From positions 2,046,001 through 2,110,000 of the forward strand of contig CP090854.1 in assembly GCA_041879425.1 (NCBI GenBank): 64,000 bases of DNA, written 5' to 3'. Under the pieces are notes generated by a model that had not been told where the DNA came from, did not search any database, and worked only from the letters and a program-made list of their open reading frames with translations. Position numbers and translations under genes: made by a program. How positions within the stretch are numbered: position 1 is the first letter of the stretch; each line of letters opens with the position of its first letter. Of this stretch, positions 27,440-35,823 are shown piece after piece. The DNA comes from Vibrio pomeroyi (GTDB lineage Bacteria > Pseudomonadota > Gammaproteobacteria > Enterobacterales > Vibrionaceae).

Positions 27440-28258
27440 TTAACGAGCCACCATGCTTGCCGCTATAACAACCAACAGTACTGAGAAGATCTTCTTGATG
27501 GTTGGAACGGGTAAATGGTTTGTCGCTTTTGCGCCTAAAGGTGCAGTGAACCAAGACGTGCACACAATACCCAATAACGCGGGTAAATAAACAAAACCTG
27601 CAAAGCCATCAGTTAGAGCAAAGTGGTTACTGCCCGACGTGATGTAGCCGATAGAGCCAAATAACGCGATAACAATGCCACACGCAGACGCACAACCGAT
27701 CGCCTTTTTCATATCGACGGAAAAGAACGTGAGCAATGGAACGAGCAACGCACCGCCACCAATCCCGATCATTGCAGACAAACCACCAGTAATGGTTGTC
27801 AGAGCCGTTAATACACCTTTATTCGGTAGCTTTCGTTCTTTAGGCGCGTCGCTTTTGCTGCTTAAGAACATCTTAATCGCGATAAGAACCACGCTCACAG
27901 CAAACACGATACGAACAACCTTTTCCGGTAGTAACGCCGCCATAAAACCACTGACCAAAGCACCAAGCGCGACGCCCAACATGATCCAAGGAGCTAAATC
28001 CCAAGGCACGTTGCCGTTCTTGTGGTGAGCGAGTGCAGAAGAGGTTGAAGTAAATAGAATTGAAGCCAACGAGGTCGCAATCGCAGCGACAACAACTTGG
28101 TCAGATGGTAGAACGTCTAAATAAAGTAAAATGCTGCTTAACACAGGAACAATAATCAGCCCTCCACCAATGCCCAAAAGCCCGGCAAGAAAACCAACAC
28201 CACTGCCTAGTAACGCACAGTAGAAAATCAACAACAGCAATTCACTCATTTCATCCAT
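27440..28258 (-). CDS. TauE/SafE-family sulfite/organosulfur anion exporter
   Basis: 272 residues with about eight membrane helices. The two family half-repeats are visible: GSGVGFLAGLLGIGGGLIIVPVL near the N-terminus and TTITGGLSAMIGIGGGALLVPLL in the middle. Members move sulfite, sulfoacetate or related anions. An alternative start three codons later (28249) is possible. It is divergent from the mesX-mesD methionine synthase operon, with the MetR-like palindrome between them, so it may be part of sulfur metabolism. Confidence 0.85.
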   Translation of the reverse strand: MDEMSELLLLIFYCALLGSGVGFLAGLLGIGGGLIIVPVLSSILLYLDVLPSDQVVVAAIATSLASILFTSTSSALAHHKNGNVPWDLAPWIMLGVALGALVSGFMAALLPEKVVRIVFAVSVVLIAIKMFLSSKSDAPKERKLPNKGVLTALTTITGGLSAMIGIGGGALLVPLLTFFSVDMKKAIGCASACGIVIALFGSIGYITSGSNHFALTDGFAGFVYLPALLGIVCTSWFTAPLGAKATNHLPVPTIKKIFSVLLVVIAASMVAR

Positions 28259-28362
28259 CTCTTATTCAATTAATTATCTTAAATAACACAGTATTAATGT
28301 GGTTATATTTCCATTAAGCTAATTAATATAACTGACACCGACTTGAATATTCAAACATATAG

Positions 28363-28383
28363 ATCATGAAGATTCTTCATGAT
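28363..28383. promoter_or_regulatory. MetR-type operator, 21-bp perfect palindrome
   Basis: Two perfect 10-bp arms, ATCATGAAGA and TCTTCATGAT, flank a single central T. The core at 28367-28379 is TGAA-N5-TTCA, the MetR consensus. A second small palindrome TTGAATATTCAA lies at 28344-28355. The site is about 185 bases upstream of mesX. Confidence 0.7.
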
Positions 28384-28567
28384 GAATGTGAAGTAATACC
28401 ATTATTAATCCCACTCCCATCAACGTATAAAAACCTTAAGCAAATAAATTTATACGACACTTTTAGTGAAGACAGCCTCGATTCTTAATCCGGTCACACG
28501 CAAAAATAAAGCATTTAAATATTAAAGACCAAGAGAATCAGACAACGAATTGGGATACTAGATCAAC

Positions 28568-29545
28568 ATGAATAATGAATTTAACTTTACGATTAAGAGC
28601 ATTAGCCTCGACGAAAACTACCAGCCTGCAGACAGCACGCGTATCACAACTAACTTTGCTAATTTGGCTCGCGGCGACAGCCGTCAAGCGAACTTACGTA
28701 ACGCACTACAGATGATTGACAACAGTTTCAATGCTTTAGCACATTGGGACAACCCAAAGGGCGACCGCTACTCTGTAGAGCTTGAAATCATTTCTGTTGA
28801 TATGGACATTGAAAGCAACGGCGAGGCCTTCCCTTCGATTGAAGTACTGAAAACCAACATTCTGGACCACAAAACGAACGAGCGCATTGAAGGTATAATC
28901 GGGAATAACTTCTCGTCTTATGTTCGTGATTATGATTTCAGTGTATTACTATTAGATCATAATAAAGGCCAAGATAAATTCAGTATTCCAGCCGATTTTG
29001 GTGATTTACATGGCAAGCTGTTTAAATATTTCGTTAACTCTCAAGCGTACAAAGAAAACTTTAAAAAACCACCGGTTATTTGTTTGAGTGTTTCAGATAA
29101 TAAAACTTATTACCGTACAGAAAATCAACACCCTGTATTAGGTTTTGAATATCAACCGAATGAGTCTTCTTTAACTGAACAATATTTCAAGAAGATGGGC
29201 TTACAGGTTCGTTATTTCATGCCGCCAAATAGTGTTGCTCCTCTGGCTTTCTATTTCTTTGGTGATCTGCTGAATGATTACTCTAACCTAGAGCTTATCA
29301 GCACCATTAGCACCATGGGTACCTTCCAGAAGATCTACCGACCTGAGATTTACAACGCGAACGCTGTTGCAGGCAACTGCTACCAACCAAACTTGAAAAA
29401 CTTGGATCACTCACTGACTCAAATCGTGTATGACCGAGAAGAACGAAGCAGGCTAGCTGTTGAACAAGGTAAGTTCGCAGAAGAAAACTTCATTAAGCCA
29501 TATCAGTCGGTACTAGAGAACTGGTCTGCCAACTACGCGCTGTAA
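28568..29545 (+). CDS. mesX: MesX (DUF1852), accessory protein of the MesD methionine synthase
   Basis: 325 residues matching the DUF1852 family (MNNEFNFTIKSISLDENYQP start; HWDNPKGDRYSVELEIISVD; FQKIYRPEIYNANAVAGNCYQ). It is immediately followed by a short MetE-like protein. In the published work on folate-independent methionine synthases, DUF1852 (MesX) is needed with MesD in aerobic bacteria; the methyl donor is uncertain. It is probably cytoplasmic, as no signal peptide or membrane helix is seen. The gap to mesD is 69 bases, consistent with one operon. The MetR-type site upstream suggests homocysteine-responsive activation. Confidence 0.88.
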   Translation: MNNEFNFTIKSISLDENYQPADSTRITTNFANLARGDSRQANLRNALQMIDNSFNALAHWDNPKGDRYSVELEIISVDMDIESNGEAFPSIEVLKTNILDHKTNERIEGIIGNNFSSYVRDYDFSVLLLDHNKGQDKFSIPADFGDLHGKLFKYFVNSQAYKENFKKPPVICLSVSDNKTYYRTENQHPVLGFEYQPNESSLTEQYFKKMGLQVRYFMPPNSVAPLAFYFFGDLLNDYSNLELISTISTMGTFQKIYRPEIYNANAVAGNCYQPNLKNLDHSLTQIVYDREERSRLAVEQGKFAEENFIKPYQSVLENWSANYAL

Positions 29546-29614
29546 TCGTTCTATTTTACGCGCATTAGGAAACATACGATCCACTTTGGGAATCTAAGGA
29601 CAGGCAGAATTATT

Positions 29615-30643
29615 ATGAAAACACTATTACCGACTTCAACTGCGGGCAGTTTGCCGAAACCGTCTTGGCTAGCACAACCAGAAACACTTTGGTCTCCATG
29701 GAAACTGGAAGGCAACGAATTAACGGATGGCAAGCAGGACGCACTGCGCGTGTCGCTTCATGAGCAACAGCAAGCCGGAATTGATATCGTGAGTGATGGC
29801 GAACAAACCCGCCAGCACTTTGTGACGACCTTCATTGAACACCTGAATGGTGTCGATTTCGAGAAGCGTGAAACCGTTAAAATCCGCGACCGCTACGATG
29901 CGAGTGTACCTACAGTAGTTGGCCCAGTTTCTCGTCAGAAATCGGTGTTTGTTGAAGATGCCAAATTCTTGCGCCAGCAAACCGACCAACCGATCAAATG
30001 GGCTCTGCCGGGTCCTATGACCATGATAGATACACTTTACGATGCGCATTACCAAAGCCGTGAAAAACTGGCGTGGGAATTTGCAAAGATCCTCAACGAA
30101 GAAGCGAAAGAACTTGAAGCTGCAGGCGTTGATATTATTCAGTTCGATGAGCCCGCATTTAACGTGTTCTTTGATGAAGTGAACGATTGGGGTATCGCTT
30201 GTTTGGAAAGAGCCATTGAAGGCCTTAAATGCGAAACCGCAGTCCATATTTGCTATGGCTACGGCATCAAAGCAAACACAGATTGGAAGAAGACACTAGG
30301 CACTGAGTGGCGCCAATATGAAGAAGTCTTCCCTAAGCTGCAGCAATCAAATATCGATATCATCTCATTAGAGTGTCACAACTCTCATGTACCACTTGAA
30401 CTGCTTGAGCTTGTTCGCGGCAAGAAAGTGATGGTTGGCGCTATTGATGTTGCTACAGATTCTATTGAAACACCGGAAGAAGTGGCTAGCACTCTAAGAG
30501 AAACACTTAAGTATGTTGATGCCGACAAGCTCTACCCTTGCACTAACTGTGGTATGGCTCCCCTACCTCGCGAAATTGCCTCAGCTAAGCTGAATGCACT
30601 CAGCGCTGGCGCAGAGATCGTTCGTAAAGAGCTTTCAGCGTAA
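29615..30643 (+). CDS. mesD: MesD, core-MetE-type folate-independent methionine synthase
   Basis: 342 residues, equal to the C-terminal catalytic barrel of MetE without its N-terminal folate half. Visible motifs are SDGEQTRQHF, ALPGPMTMIDTLY, IDIIQFDEPAF-like VDIIQFDEPAFN, and the zinc ligands in HICYGYG and YPCTNCGMAP. It transfers a methyl group to homocysteine. The partner mesX precedes it and a terminator follows. The lack of the N-terminal domain, together with DUF1852 next door, distinguishes it from a truncated metE. Confidence 0.9.
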   Translation: MKTLLPTSTAGSLPKPSWLAQPETLWSPWKLEGNELTDGKQDALRVSLHEQQQAGIDIVSDGEQTRQHFVTTFIEHLNGVDFEKRETVKIRDRYDASVPTVVGPVSRQKSVFVEDAKFLRQQTDQPIKWALPGPMTMIDTLYDAHYQSREKLAWEFAKILNEEAKELEAAGVDIIQFDEPAFNVFFDEVNDWGIACLERAIEGLKCETAVHICYGYGIKANTDWKKTLGTEWRQYEEVFPKLQQSNIDIISLECHNSHVPLELLELVRGKKVMVGAIDVATDSIETPEEVASTLRETLKYVDADKLYPCTNCGMAPLPREIASAKLNALSAGAEIVRKELSA

Positions 30644-30673
30644 CGGCTAATCTAAATAGAAAAGCTAAATCTT

Positions 30674-30705
30674 GAAGCCTAAGTATCGAATGATGCTTAG
30701 GCTTC
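30674..30705 (+). terminator. Terminator hairpin after mesD
   Basis: GAAGCCTAAG / CTTAGGCTTC 10-bp stem with a 12-base loop between the convergent ends of mesD and the MarR gene. No long T-run follows, so efficiency is uncertain. Confidence 0.6.
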
Positions 30706-30745
30706 CGTACTCTTCTCAACTGCCATTCTCTATTTGTCTCATCTC

Positions 30746-31192
30746 TTATCTATCTAGGAAGGTAGCCATCTTCTTCAAAGTGATTAGCGCCTTATCAAGC
30801 TCGTCTCTTTCAATGCCTTCTGCGCCACTATCTGCCCATACTTCCTGTTTTTTATCTAATAGAGCATACGCTTCCTTGCCCTTTTCAGTCATGTTAACCA
30901 ACTTCGCTTTTTTGTGATTCGGGTTATCAAGCCAAGTTAGCAGGCCATCTTTCACCATGATGTCGGTAACACGCTGTGTCGCTTGTCTGCTTTGCCCCAT
31001 AATACGAGCAATTTGAGAAACCGTGACCAGATCATCGGACTTTTCGATCGCCCCCATCACCTTCCATCTGGCACTGCTTAGCCCTAACTCTTCAGTTAAT
31101 TTATCACCCTCAGCATTCAATAGACCACTGACCTTAAAGATCTCTAGTGCGATCTTTGTGAAAACTTCTCCATTCGTATCCATAACACCCAC
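30746..31192 (-). CDS. MarR-family transcriptional regulator
   Basis: 148 residues. The winged helix is clear (ARWKVMGAIEK, VSQIARIMGQSRQATQRVTD, WLDNPNHKKAKLVNMTEKG). It is divergent from a four-helix membrane protein gene, and two near-palindromic repeats sharing TTGACAACATG lie between them, one touching its own start. That layout fits autorepression and control of the neighbour. Confidence 0.9.
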   Translation of the reverse strand: MGVMDTNGEVFTKIALEIFKVSGLLNAEGDKLTEELGLSSARWKVMGAIEKSDDLVTVSQIARIMGQSRQATQRVTDIMVKDGLLTWLDNPNHKKAKLVNMTEKGKEAYALLDKKQEVWADSGAEGIERDELDKALITLKKMATFLDR

Positions 31193-31193
31193 T

Positions 31194-31211
31194 TTGACAA
31201 CATGCTGTCAT
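31194..31211. promoter_or_regulatory. MarR operator candidate 1
   Basis: TTGACAACATGCTGTCAT is self-complementary at 14 of 18 positions. It lies directly upstream of the MarR start codon. Confidence 0.65.
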
Positions 31212-31231
31212 TAAATTAGACTTAAACCAAA

Positions 31232-31249
31232 TTGACAACATGTTACCAA
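31232..31249. promoter_or_regulatory. MarR operator candidate 2
   Basis: TTGACAACATGTTACCAA shares its first 11 bases with candidate 1 and is self-complementary at 14 of 18 positions. It lies 38 bases from site 1 and just upstream of the divergent membrane gene. Confidence 0.65.
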
Positions 31250-31267
31250 AATAAAGGCGCAAATGAT

Positions 31268-31714
31268 ATGAAACCAATAATTCACAGAATAGCGGCATTA
31301 ACAGCAACACTGTGTGTCGCTACATTCTTTACCAGCACATTACTTGTAGAGCTGTTTGGTACTTTGGAATCAGTGAAACTAGTCAAGTCGATGATCGTTT
31401 TTCCGGGCTTGTTTATTCTTGTCCCAGCCATTGCTATCACTGGTGCAACCGGTGCGGCTATGGCAAAAAAACGCAAAGGGAAAATAGTTGAGCGTAAAAG
31501 TAAACGCATGCCAATTATCGCGTTCAACGGGATCGTTATTTTGATTCCGGCCGCGTACTTTTTGAATCAGTGGGCAAGTTTAGGAGAGTTCGACTCAGTG
31601 TTTTATGGCGTTCAGGTTTTAGAACTGATAGCTGGCGCGACCAACCTAACACTGATGTCTTTGAATATTATGGACGGCAGAAAGTTTCGTCCTAAGAAGG
31701 TAAAGCAAAGCTAA
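31268..31714 (+). CDS. Small four-helix inner-membrane protein, MarR-linked
   Basis: 148 residues from the ATG at 31268, chosen over 31232 because the latter lies inside the operator and lacks an RBS. Four hydrophobic segments are visible (about 8-26, 38-58, 80-98 and 110-130), with a basic loop KKRKGKIVERKSKR. No family was recognised with certainty. It is divergent from a MarR repressor with shared operators, so it is probably induced by the regulator's ligand. Confidence 0.7.
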   Translation: MKPIIHRIAALTATLCVATFFTSTLLVELFGTLESVKLVKSMIVFPGLFILVPAIAITGATGAAMAKKRKGKIVERKSKRMPIIAFNGIVILIPAAYFLNQWASLGEFDSVFYGVQVLELIAGATNLTLMSLNIMDGRKFRPKKVKQS

Positions 31715-31758
31715 ACTCATCGTTTTTAAGCAAACAGATGAGCTTCTTAGTCGGCTGT

Positions 31759-32241
31759 TTACCACGTTTTATCTAAATCTTGAGCGTATAAGGAGATCGC
31801 TCTTTGGTACTCTTTGATCGCATCGCTATTGGTCGTAGAAACCAACAACTCAAGTAACAGAGATGTTGCCTCTTTATGGCGACCTAAATTATACAAACAC
31901 ATCGCGTAGAAAGGCTGAACTTCAAGGGACTCAGGATACTCTGCCATCGTCTGTTCGAAATAGCTTAAAGCTTCTGCATAAAGGCCTAGGCTTCGATAAG
32001 TACTCGCCAACCCGAAAAGCGCATCAAAGCGTTCTGTAGAAGTAAGTTCGCCCAAAAGAGACAGCAAATAATGCTCGATAGCCTGCTGTTCTTTACCTTG
32101 GTTGTCGTAAGACCAAGCTATCTGCAAGTGCGCTTTCGCGGCATACTTTTCATCATCGAGCAGTGTCGCCAGCAAGTCTCGTGACTCTTGATACTTGGCT
32201 TCTTTACGCAACTCGATGGCTTGTTTGATAATGGTGTCCAT
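31759..32241 (-). CDS. Tetratricopeptide-repeat protein
   Basis: 160 residues made of about four TPR-like helix pairs (AKAHLQIAWSYDNQGKEQQAIEHY, FGLASTYRSLGLYAEALSYFE, PFYAMCLYNLGRHKEATSLL). No signal peptide. TPR folds mediate protein contacts; the partner is unknown. It lies 27 bases downstream of the CYTH gene on the same strand and is probably co-transcribed with it. Confidence 0.8.
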   Translation of the reverse strand: MDTIIKQAIELRKEAKYQESRDLLATLLDDEKYAAKAHLQIAWSYDNQGKEQQAIEHYLLSLLGELTSTERFDALFGLASTYRSLGLYAEALSYFEQTMAEYPESLEVQPFYAMCLYNLGRHKEATSLLLELLVSTTNSDAIKEYQRAISLYAQDLDKTW

Positions 32242-32268
32242 AACTCTCCCTGACGCTTAAGCGCTGTG

Positions 32269-32820
32269 CTAGGCGTTCATTTCCTCGAACATCTGTTTGT
32301 AAGATTGAGTTTGCAGTGCTGATTGGGTCAGCCCAAACCGACTGGCTAAGAACTCCAACTCATCTTTATAAACCGATAACTTAGACTCATCGTCCGTCAT
32401 GATAGCGAACTCTGCAAAATCACCGATACCCGTTAATGAGTCGACAGTAATATGAAATTCGCCCACAAAGTAAATACTGCGCGTCTTCTGCGCTTTTAGA
32501 ATCACTTCGTAACCCAAGTTTTCAAGCATACTCTTAGCATTCGACGCATCGGTGATGTTTGTCGCTTCGCATCGGTCAGACTCTGGGCCTTTTACAATCC
32601 ATAGCTTAATACCCGACGGTTCCATTGTGCGAATGCACAAGCTTTTGTTTTGAGCGTGTAAGCTTCTGTCTGGGCTATCGAAATACCAATCGCACTCAAG
32701 GTTATCTTGGAGCATCACTTCATGGGGAATAAGACTCAATGTCTTCAAGAATTCTGATTTAGAATCGAGGCGATATTTAAGCTCGACTTCGTACTTACCT
32801 TGGAAATGGTCGTTAGTCAT
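32269..32820 (-). CDS. CYTH-domain protein (class IV adenylate cyclase-like)
   Basis: 183 residues. The CYTH signature ExExK is seen as EVELK at residues 11-15, followed by alternating charged strands (SLCIRTMEPSGIKLWIVKGP, TRSIYFVGEFHITVDSLTGIGDFAEFAI) that build the triphosphate tunnel. The family includes class IV adenylate cyclases (CyaB of Aeromonas), thiamine triphosphatases and inorganic triphosphatases. The GIGDFAEFAIM segment fits the CyaB subgroup. The exact reaction is not determined here. Confidence 0.85.
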   Translation of the reverse strand: MTNDHFQGKYEVELKYRLDSKSEFLKTLSLIPHEVMLQDNLECDWYFDSPDRSLHAQNKSLCIRTMEPSGIKLWIVKGPESDRCEATNITDASNAKSMLENLGYEVILKAQKTRSIYFVGEFHITVDSLTGIGDFAEFAIMTDDESKLSVYKDELEFLASRFGLTQSALQTQSYKQMFEEMNA

Positions 32821-32908
32821 ATACTAGCTCAGTGCAAAAAAGGGATACTAGCACACTAACAGAACCTGAAATACAAACTGGCGCACAACACAAACCAAAG
32901 TAGTGGAA

Positions 32909-33301
32909 CTATACACGGCAAGCCAATACACGCTGCCATTCATCTTGGTTCATTGCCCCTTTCGGAAGGTAGATATTGCGTTTTTGCATCGCACCTTTCG
33001 TGTAGGAAAGCTTGATGAATGAACCAATTTCAAACGGAAGAAAGCTGCGCTGTAAAGTCACATCACAAGCAACTCCATTTAAATGTAAATAACCGTTCGA
33101 GATTTCAAATGAGCTATCGCGAAGCTTCCACCACAACATTAGAATTCTTATTAGTGGTGGAACACAAATTATCAGCCCTATGGTTAGCAGCGATGAACGA
33201 TCACCGCCTGATATCCAATAGACAAGGCCTAATGCAATAGCAATAAACAGCAACTCTGAAAATAGGTATTTAACAAAATTTAATCGGATACGGCTAACCA
33301 T
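32909..33301 (-). CDS. Small membrane protein with two helices and a PH-like tail
   Basis: 130 residues from the ATG at 33301, preferred over the longer frame because it gives the same layout as its paralogue at 26849-27244 and overlaps the upstream GNAT gene by only 8 bases. Two helices (about 14-32 and 36-54) precede a soluble domain with ISNGYLHLNGVACDVTLQRSF and NQDEWQRVL. Function unknown. Translational coupling to the GNAT gene is likely. Confidence 0.65.
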   Translation of the reverse strand: MVSRIRLNFVKYLFSELLFIAIALGLVYWISGGDRSSLLTIGLIICVPPLIRILMLWWKLRDSSFEISNGYLHLNGVACDVTLQRSFLPFEIGSFIKLSYTKGAMQKRNIYLPKGAMNQDEWQRVLACRV

Positions 33302-33743
33302 GATGACTTCCTTGTAGTGAATCCAAACGTAACTCCATTTCAACCAAGCCTTTAACATCTGAAAGTTTGGTGAAGCCTTTTGATTGATAAAGCTTAATAG
33401 CGGGGTTCTCACTGAACACGCGTAGCACTAACTGAGTCGATGCTTGATTGCTTGCATGTTCGATCACTAAATCTAAACACTTTGAGCCAAGACCTTTACC
33501 TTGGTGTTCAGCTAATATCTGAAAGTCTCTGAGAAACGTGGTGTTACTGGTATAGCTGAATCGAATAACTCCAATACGGTTGCCACCAACATAAACTTCA
33601 TAGTTATCCAACTCATCCCAACTTCGTAAAAACTGACTATGACCCCAAGCGATGTCACGAGCCTGATAGTAACTCGCCATATTCGTTTTGGTGATGAGCT
33701 CAGCGAATTGAGGGTCTGAACCTTTGACCAGCTTTACTTTCAT
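33294..33743 (-). CDS. GNAT-family N-acetyltransferase
   Basis: 149 residues from the ATG at 33743 with AAAGGGA upstream. The acetyl-CoA loop is LAEHQGKGLGSKCLDLVIEHA (Q/RxxGxG/A form) and the C-terminal strand-helix is LRVFSENPAIKLYQSKGFTKL. The substrate is unknown. It overlaps the small membrane gene by 8 bases. Confidence 0.88.
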   Translation of the reverse strand: MKVKLVKGSDPQFAELITKTNMASYYQARDIAWGHSQFLRSWDELDNYEVYVGGNRIGVIRFSYTSNTTFLRDFQILAEHQGKGLGSKCLDLVIEHASNQASTQLVLRVFSENPAIKLYQSKGFTKLSDVKGLVEMELRLDSLQGSHHG

Positions 33744-33823
33744 ATTTTTCCCTTTGTTTTCAAACCACACCTGAATACTGCGTAGGAAAATGCCACATAT
33801 CTTGAATCATTGTTGATGGTTAG

Positions 33824-34402
33824 CTATTTACATTCCTGCCAACTGTACTCCATTTGACGCGCAACTTTCTTGGCAAACTGTAGGCCGTTATGTACTGATA
33901 CCAAATGTAAGCTCATATCTATACCTGACGAGATACCGCCAGATGTAGTGAATTTACCTGACGCCACCCACCGTTTATCACTGATCACATTTAAACTTGG
34001 GAATTGTTGCGCTAAGTTGGAGATGTCTTCCCAATGAGTGGTTACTGTTAACCCCTCAAGTAAACCTGCTTTAGCTAAAAGAAATGCACCAGTACAAACA
34101 GACACGACTTGTGAGGCCGATTCTGAAACAGAAGATATCCAATCGAGCACATTTGGCTTGTTCATTTCGTCAGTATGTACACCACCAACGACCATCAACA
34201 AATCTATTTTGGGGTGGTTATTTAACGAGTAGTCAGGCAATACCTTAAAACCACCCCGAGCTATAACCGGTTCTGCAGTTTCGGAGATTAAGAATACATT
34301 TAGATCTTCAGCACCTAAGCGCTTTGCTGTACTGAAGACTTCAAACGGGCCAGAGAAGTCGAGAACTTCTGCTTGATTATAAATATAAATTCCGATGTTC
34401 AT
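33824..34402 (-). CDS. DJ-1/PfpI-family protein (isonitrile hydratase/GATase1-AraC-like subgroup)
   Basis: 192 residues. The start NIGIYIYNQAEVLDFSGPFE and the nucleophile elbow VVSVCTGAFLLAKAGLLEG (Cys103) followed by TTHWEDI match the subgroup that contains isonitrile hydratase and the N-terminal half of GlxA-type AraC regulators. No HTH domain is attached, so it is a stand-alone enzyme-like protein. Substrate unknown. The 34403-34477 gap separates it from the next gene. Confidence 0.85.
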   Translation of the reverse strand: MNIGIYIYNQAEVLDFSGPFEVFSTAKRLGAEDLNVFLISETAEPVIARGGFKVLPDYSLNNHPKIDLLMVVGGVHTDEMNKPNVLDWISSVSESASQVVSVCTGAFLLAKAGLLEGLTVTTHWEDISNLAQQFPSLNVISDKRWVASGKFTTSGGISSGIDMSLHLVSVHNGLQFAKKVARQMEYSWQECK

Positions 34403-34477
34403 TGCACCTCCATGTACAACTTCATTAATAATTAGAATTTACCATAAACATCTTGTTCGGCTAATTCATACAACCCA

Positions 34478-34690
34478 TTAAGGGTTCTTAACTTTACCCA
34501 TTTTAGTCAGGATGCCTTTGCCCTTCTCATAAACAAGAGATAAACCAAAGTAGACTGAAACCCACAAGACAAAATCAAGAGCGGCTAACTTGATATCAAG
34601 TGGATCTGAAAAGATGCTATAGGTGTGCCCAAACTTTGCTTCAATTGATTTAACTAAAATCACTGTAACGATAAAAATCACAATCCTCAT
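34478..34690 (-). CDS. Small two-helix membrane protein, unknown
   Basis: 70 residues. One hydrophobic segment at the N-terminus (MRIVIFIVTVILVKSIE) and one at about 35-55 (AALDFVLWVSVYFGLSLVY), with a basic tail KGILTKMGKVK. It has AGGAAAAC-like bases before the start. No family recognised. Confidence 0.5.
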   Translation of the reverse strand: MRIVIFIVTVILVKSIEAKFGHTYSIFSDPLDIKLAALDFVLWVSVYFGLSLVYEKGKGILTKMGKVKNP

Positions 34691-34780
34691 GGGTTTTCCT
34701 ATCTATATCTTTAAACTAAATCGTACACATGCGTGTGGAAATTGTTTAAGTTATTCCAAGTATATAAAGCGTTTACGGCC

Positions 34781-35221
34781 CTACATGTCATTGGCTTTTT
34801 CTATAAACCAAGTCCCTTGGCACGGGCCATTGGTTAAATGCCAACGGCCATCAAATCGCTTGCTGTTGCCAGTCGCTGAAAAACGATAGTCCCACTGGCG
34901 ATGTTTGGCATATAACCGTAAGTCGCCGCTTTCTGTAACCCAACCTTCTAATGGTGTTCCGTTGTAGGTAAGCCTTAGTGTGGCTTTACCCTCACGAATG
35001 GTTCCGGTGATGGTTGTGCGTTCACACATATTATTGCCAGTAGTGTTAATACGGCGACCTAGCCACTCACCGTCAAAATCAGTAGAAGGCACAAATTGAG
35101 GACTATTAGGAAGTTTAGGGAACGACTCGGAGTTACTGGACCCGAACCATTGAAGTTCACGGCCAGCGAGGAAGAAGACAACAAAGCCAATTGAGACAGC
35201 GATGACAAATCCCTTTTTCAT
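34781..35221 (-). CDS. Membrane-anchored protein of unknown function
   Basis: 146 residues. An N-terminal membrane anchor (KKGFVIAVSIGFVVFFLAG) is followed by a soluble, beta-rich domain with two Cys residues (NMCERTTITGTI and NGPCQGTWFI), which may form a disulfide outside the cytoplasm. The pattern DGEWLGRR..., TGTIREGKATLRLTYNG, FDGRWHLTN resembles small beta-barrel periplasmic domains. No family named. Confidence 0.6.
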   Translation of the reverse strand: MKKGFVIAVSIGFVVFFLAGRELQWFGSSNSESFPKLPNSPQFVPSTDFDGEWLGRRINTTGNNMCERTTITGTIREGKATLRLTYNGTPLEGWVTESGDLRLYAKHRQWDYRFSATGNSKRFDGRWHLTNGPCQGTWFIEKANDM

Positions 35222-35360
35222 AATCTAGTCGCCTTCTTATAAAAACCAGAAGAACCCTAACATAATGAAAAGTAATGAGTTAGACAAAATAATATCAAAT
35301 TTGATGTATAACACAGATTGGAGTTGGATCTTTGTTCAACCGACGAACGGATTCCGCACC

Positions 35361-35768
35361 TTAGGTTAAGCGCCCTTCTGGAAAAACGCTTAACTCGGCC
35401 TGCAATTCACACCAGTTCGCTTTGTAGTTTGTATAAATTTGCGCATCAATTTTGACAGGAATATCGACATCGAACGTTGATATCGCCAACTCGATATTTT
35501 CAAGAGGTTCACCTTGAACTCTGAAGCCAAGGCTTGAACCACAGTTAGAGCAGAATGTTCGTGTCGTGCCGTTTGATGCGACAAACTCTTTGAGTCGATC
35601 TTTGCCAGAAAGCCAGTTTAAGCCTTTTACACCAACTAACGTCCCGAAAGCGGCACCATGAAATTTTCGGCACATTGAACAATGGCAGTTTGCTGCTTTT
35701 TCGCTGAACCCTTCAACAGAAAAACGAACACTGCCACACAAACACGAACCTTTAAAAACTGCACTCAT
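35361..35768 (-). CDS. GFA-family (CENP-V/glutathione-dependent formaldehyde-activating-like) zinc protein
   Basis: 135 residues, the normal size. Zinc ligands appear as CLCGSVRF (Cys9, Cys11), NCHCSMCRKFHGAAFGT (Cys28, 30 and 33) and TFCSNCGSSLGF. Family members bind two zinc ions and are often annotated as S-hydroxymethylglutathione synthase; that activity is proven for few of them. Confidence 0.9.
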   Translation of the reverse strand: MSAVFKGSCLCGSVRFSVEGFSEKAANCHCSMCRKFHGAAFGTLVGVKGLNWLSGKDRLKEFVASNGTTRTFCSNCGSSLGFRVQGEPLENIELAISTFDVDIPVKIDAQIYTNYKANWCELQAELSVFPEGRLT

Positions 35769-35823
35769 CCTGAGTCTCCTTCCCTTTCATACAGTGTGTT
35801 AACCCACTGGTTATTGTGGGCTC

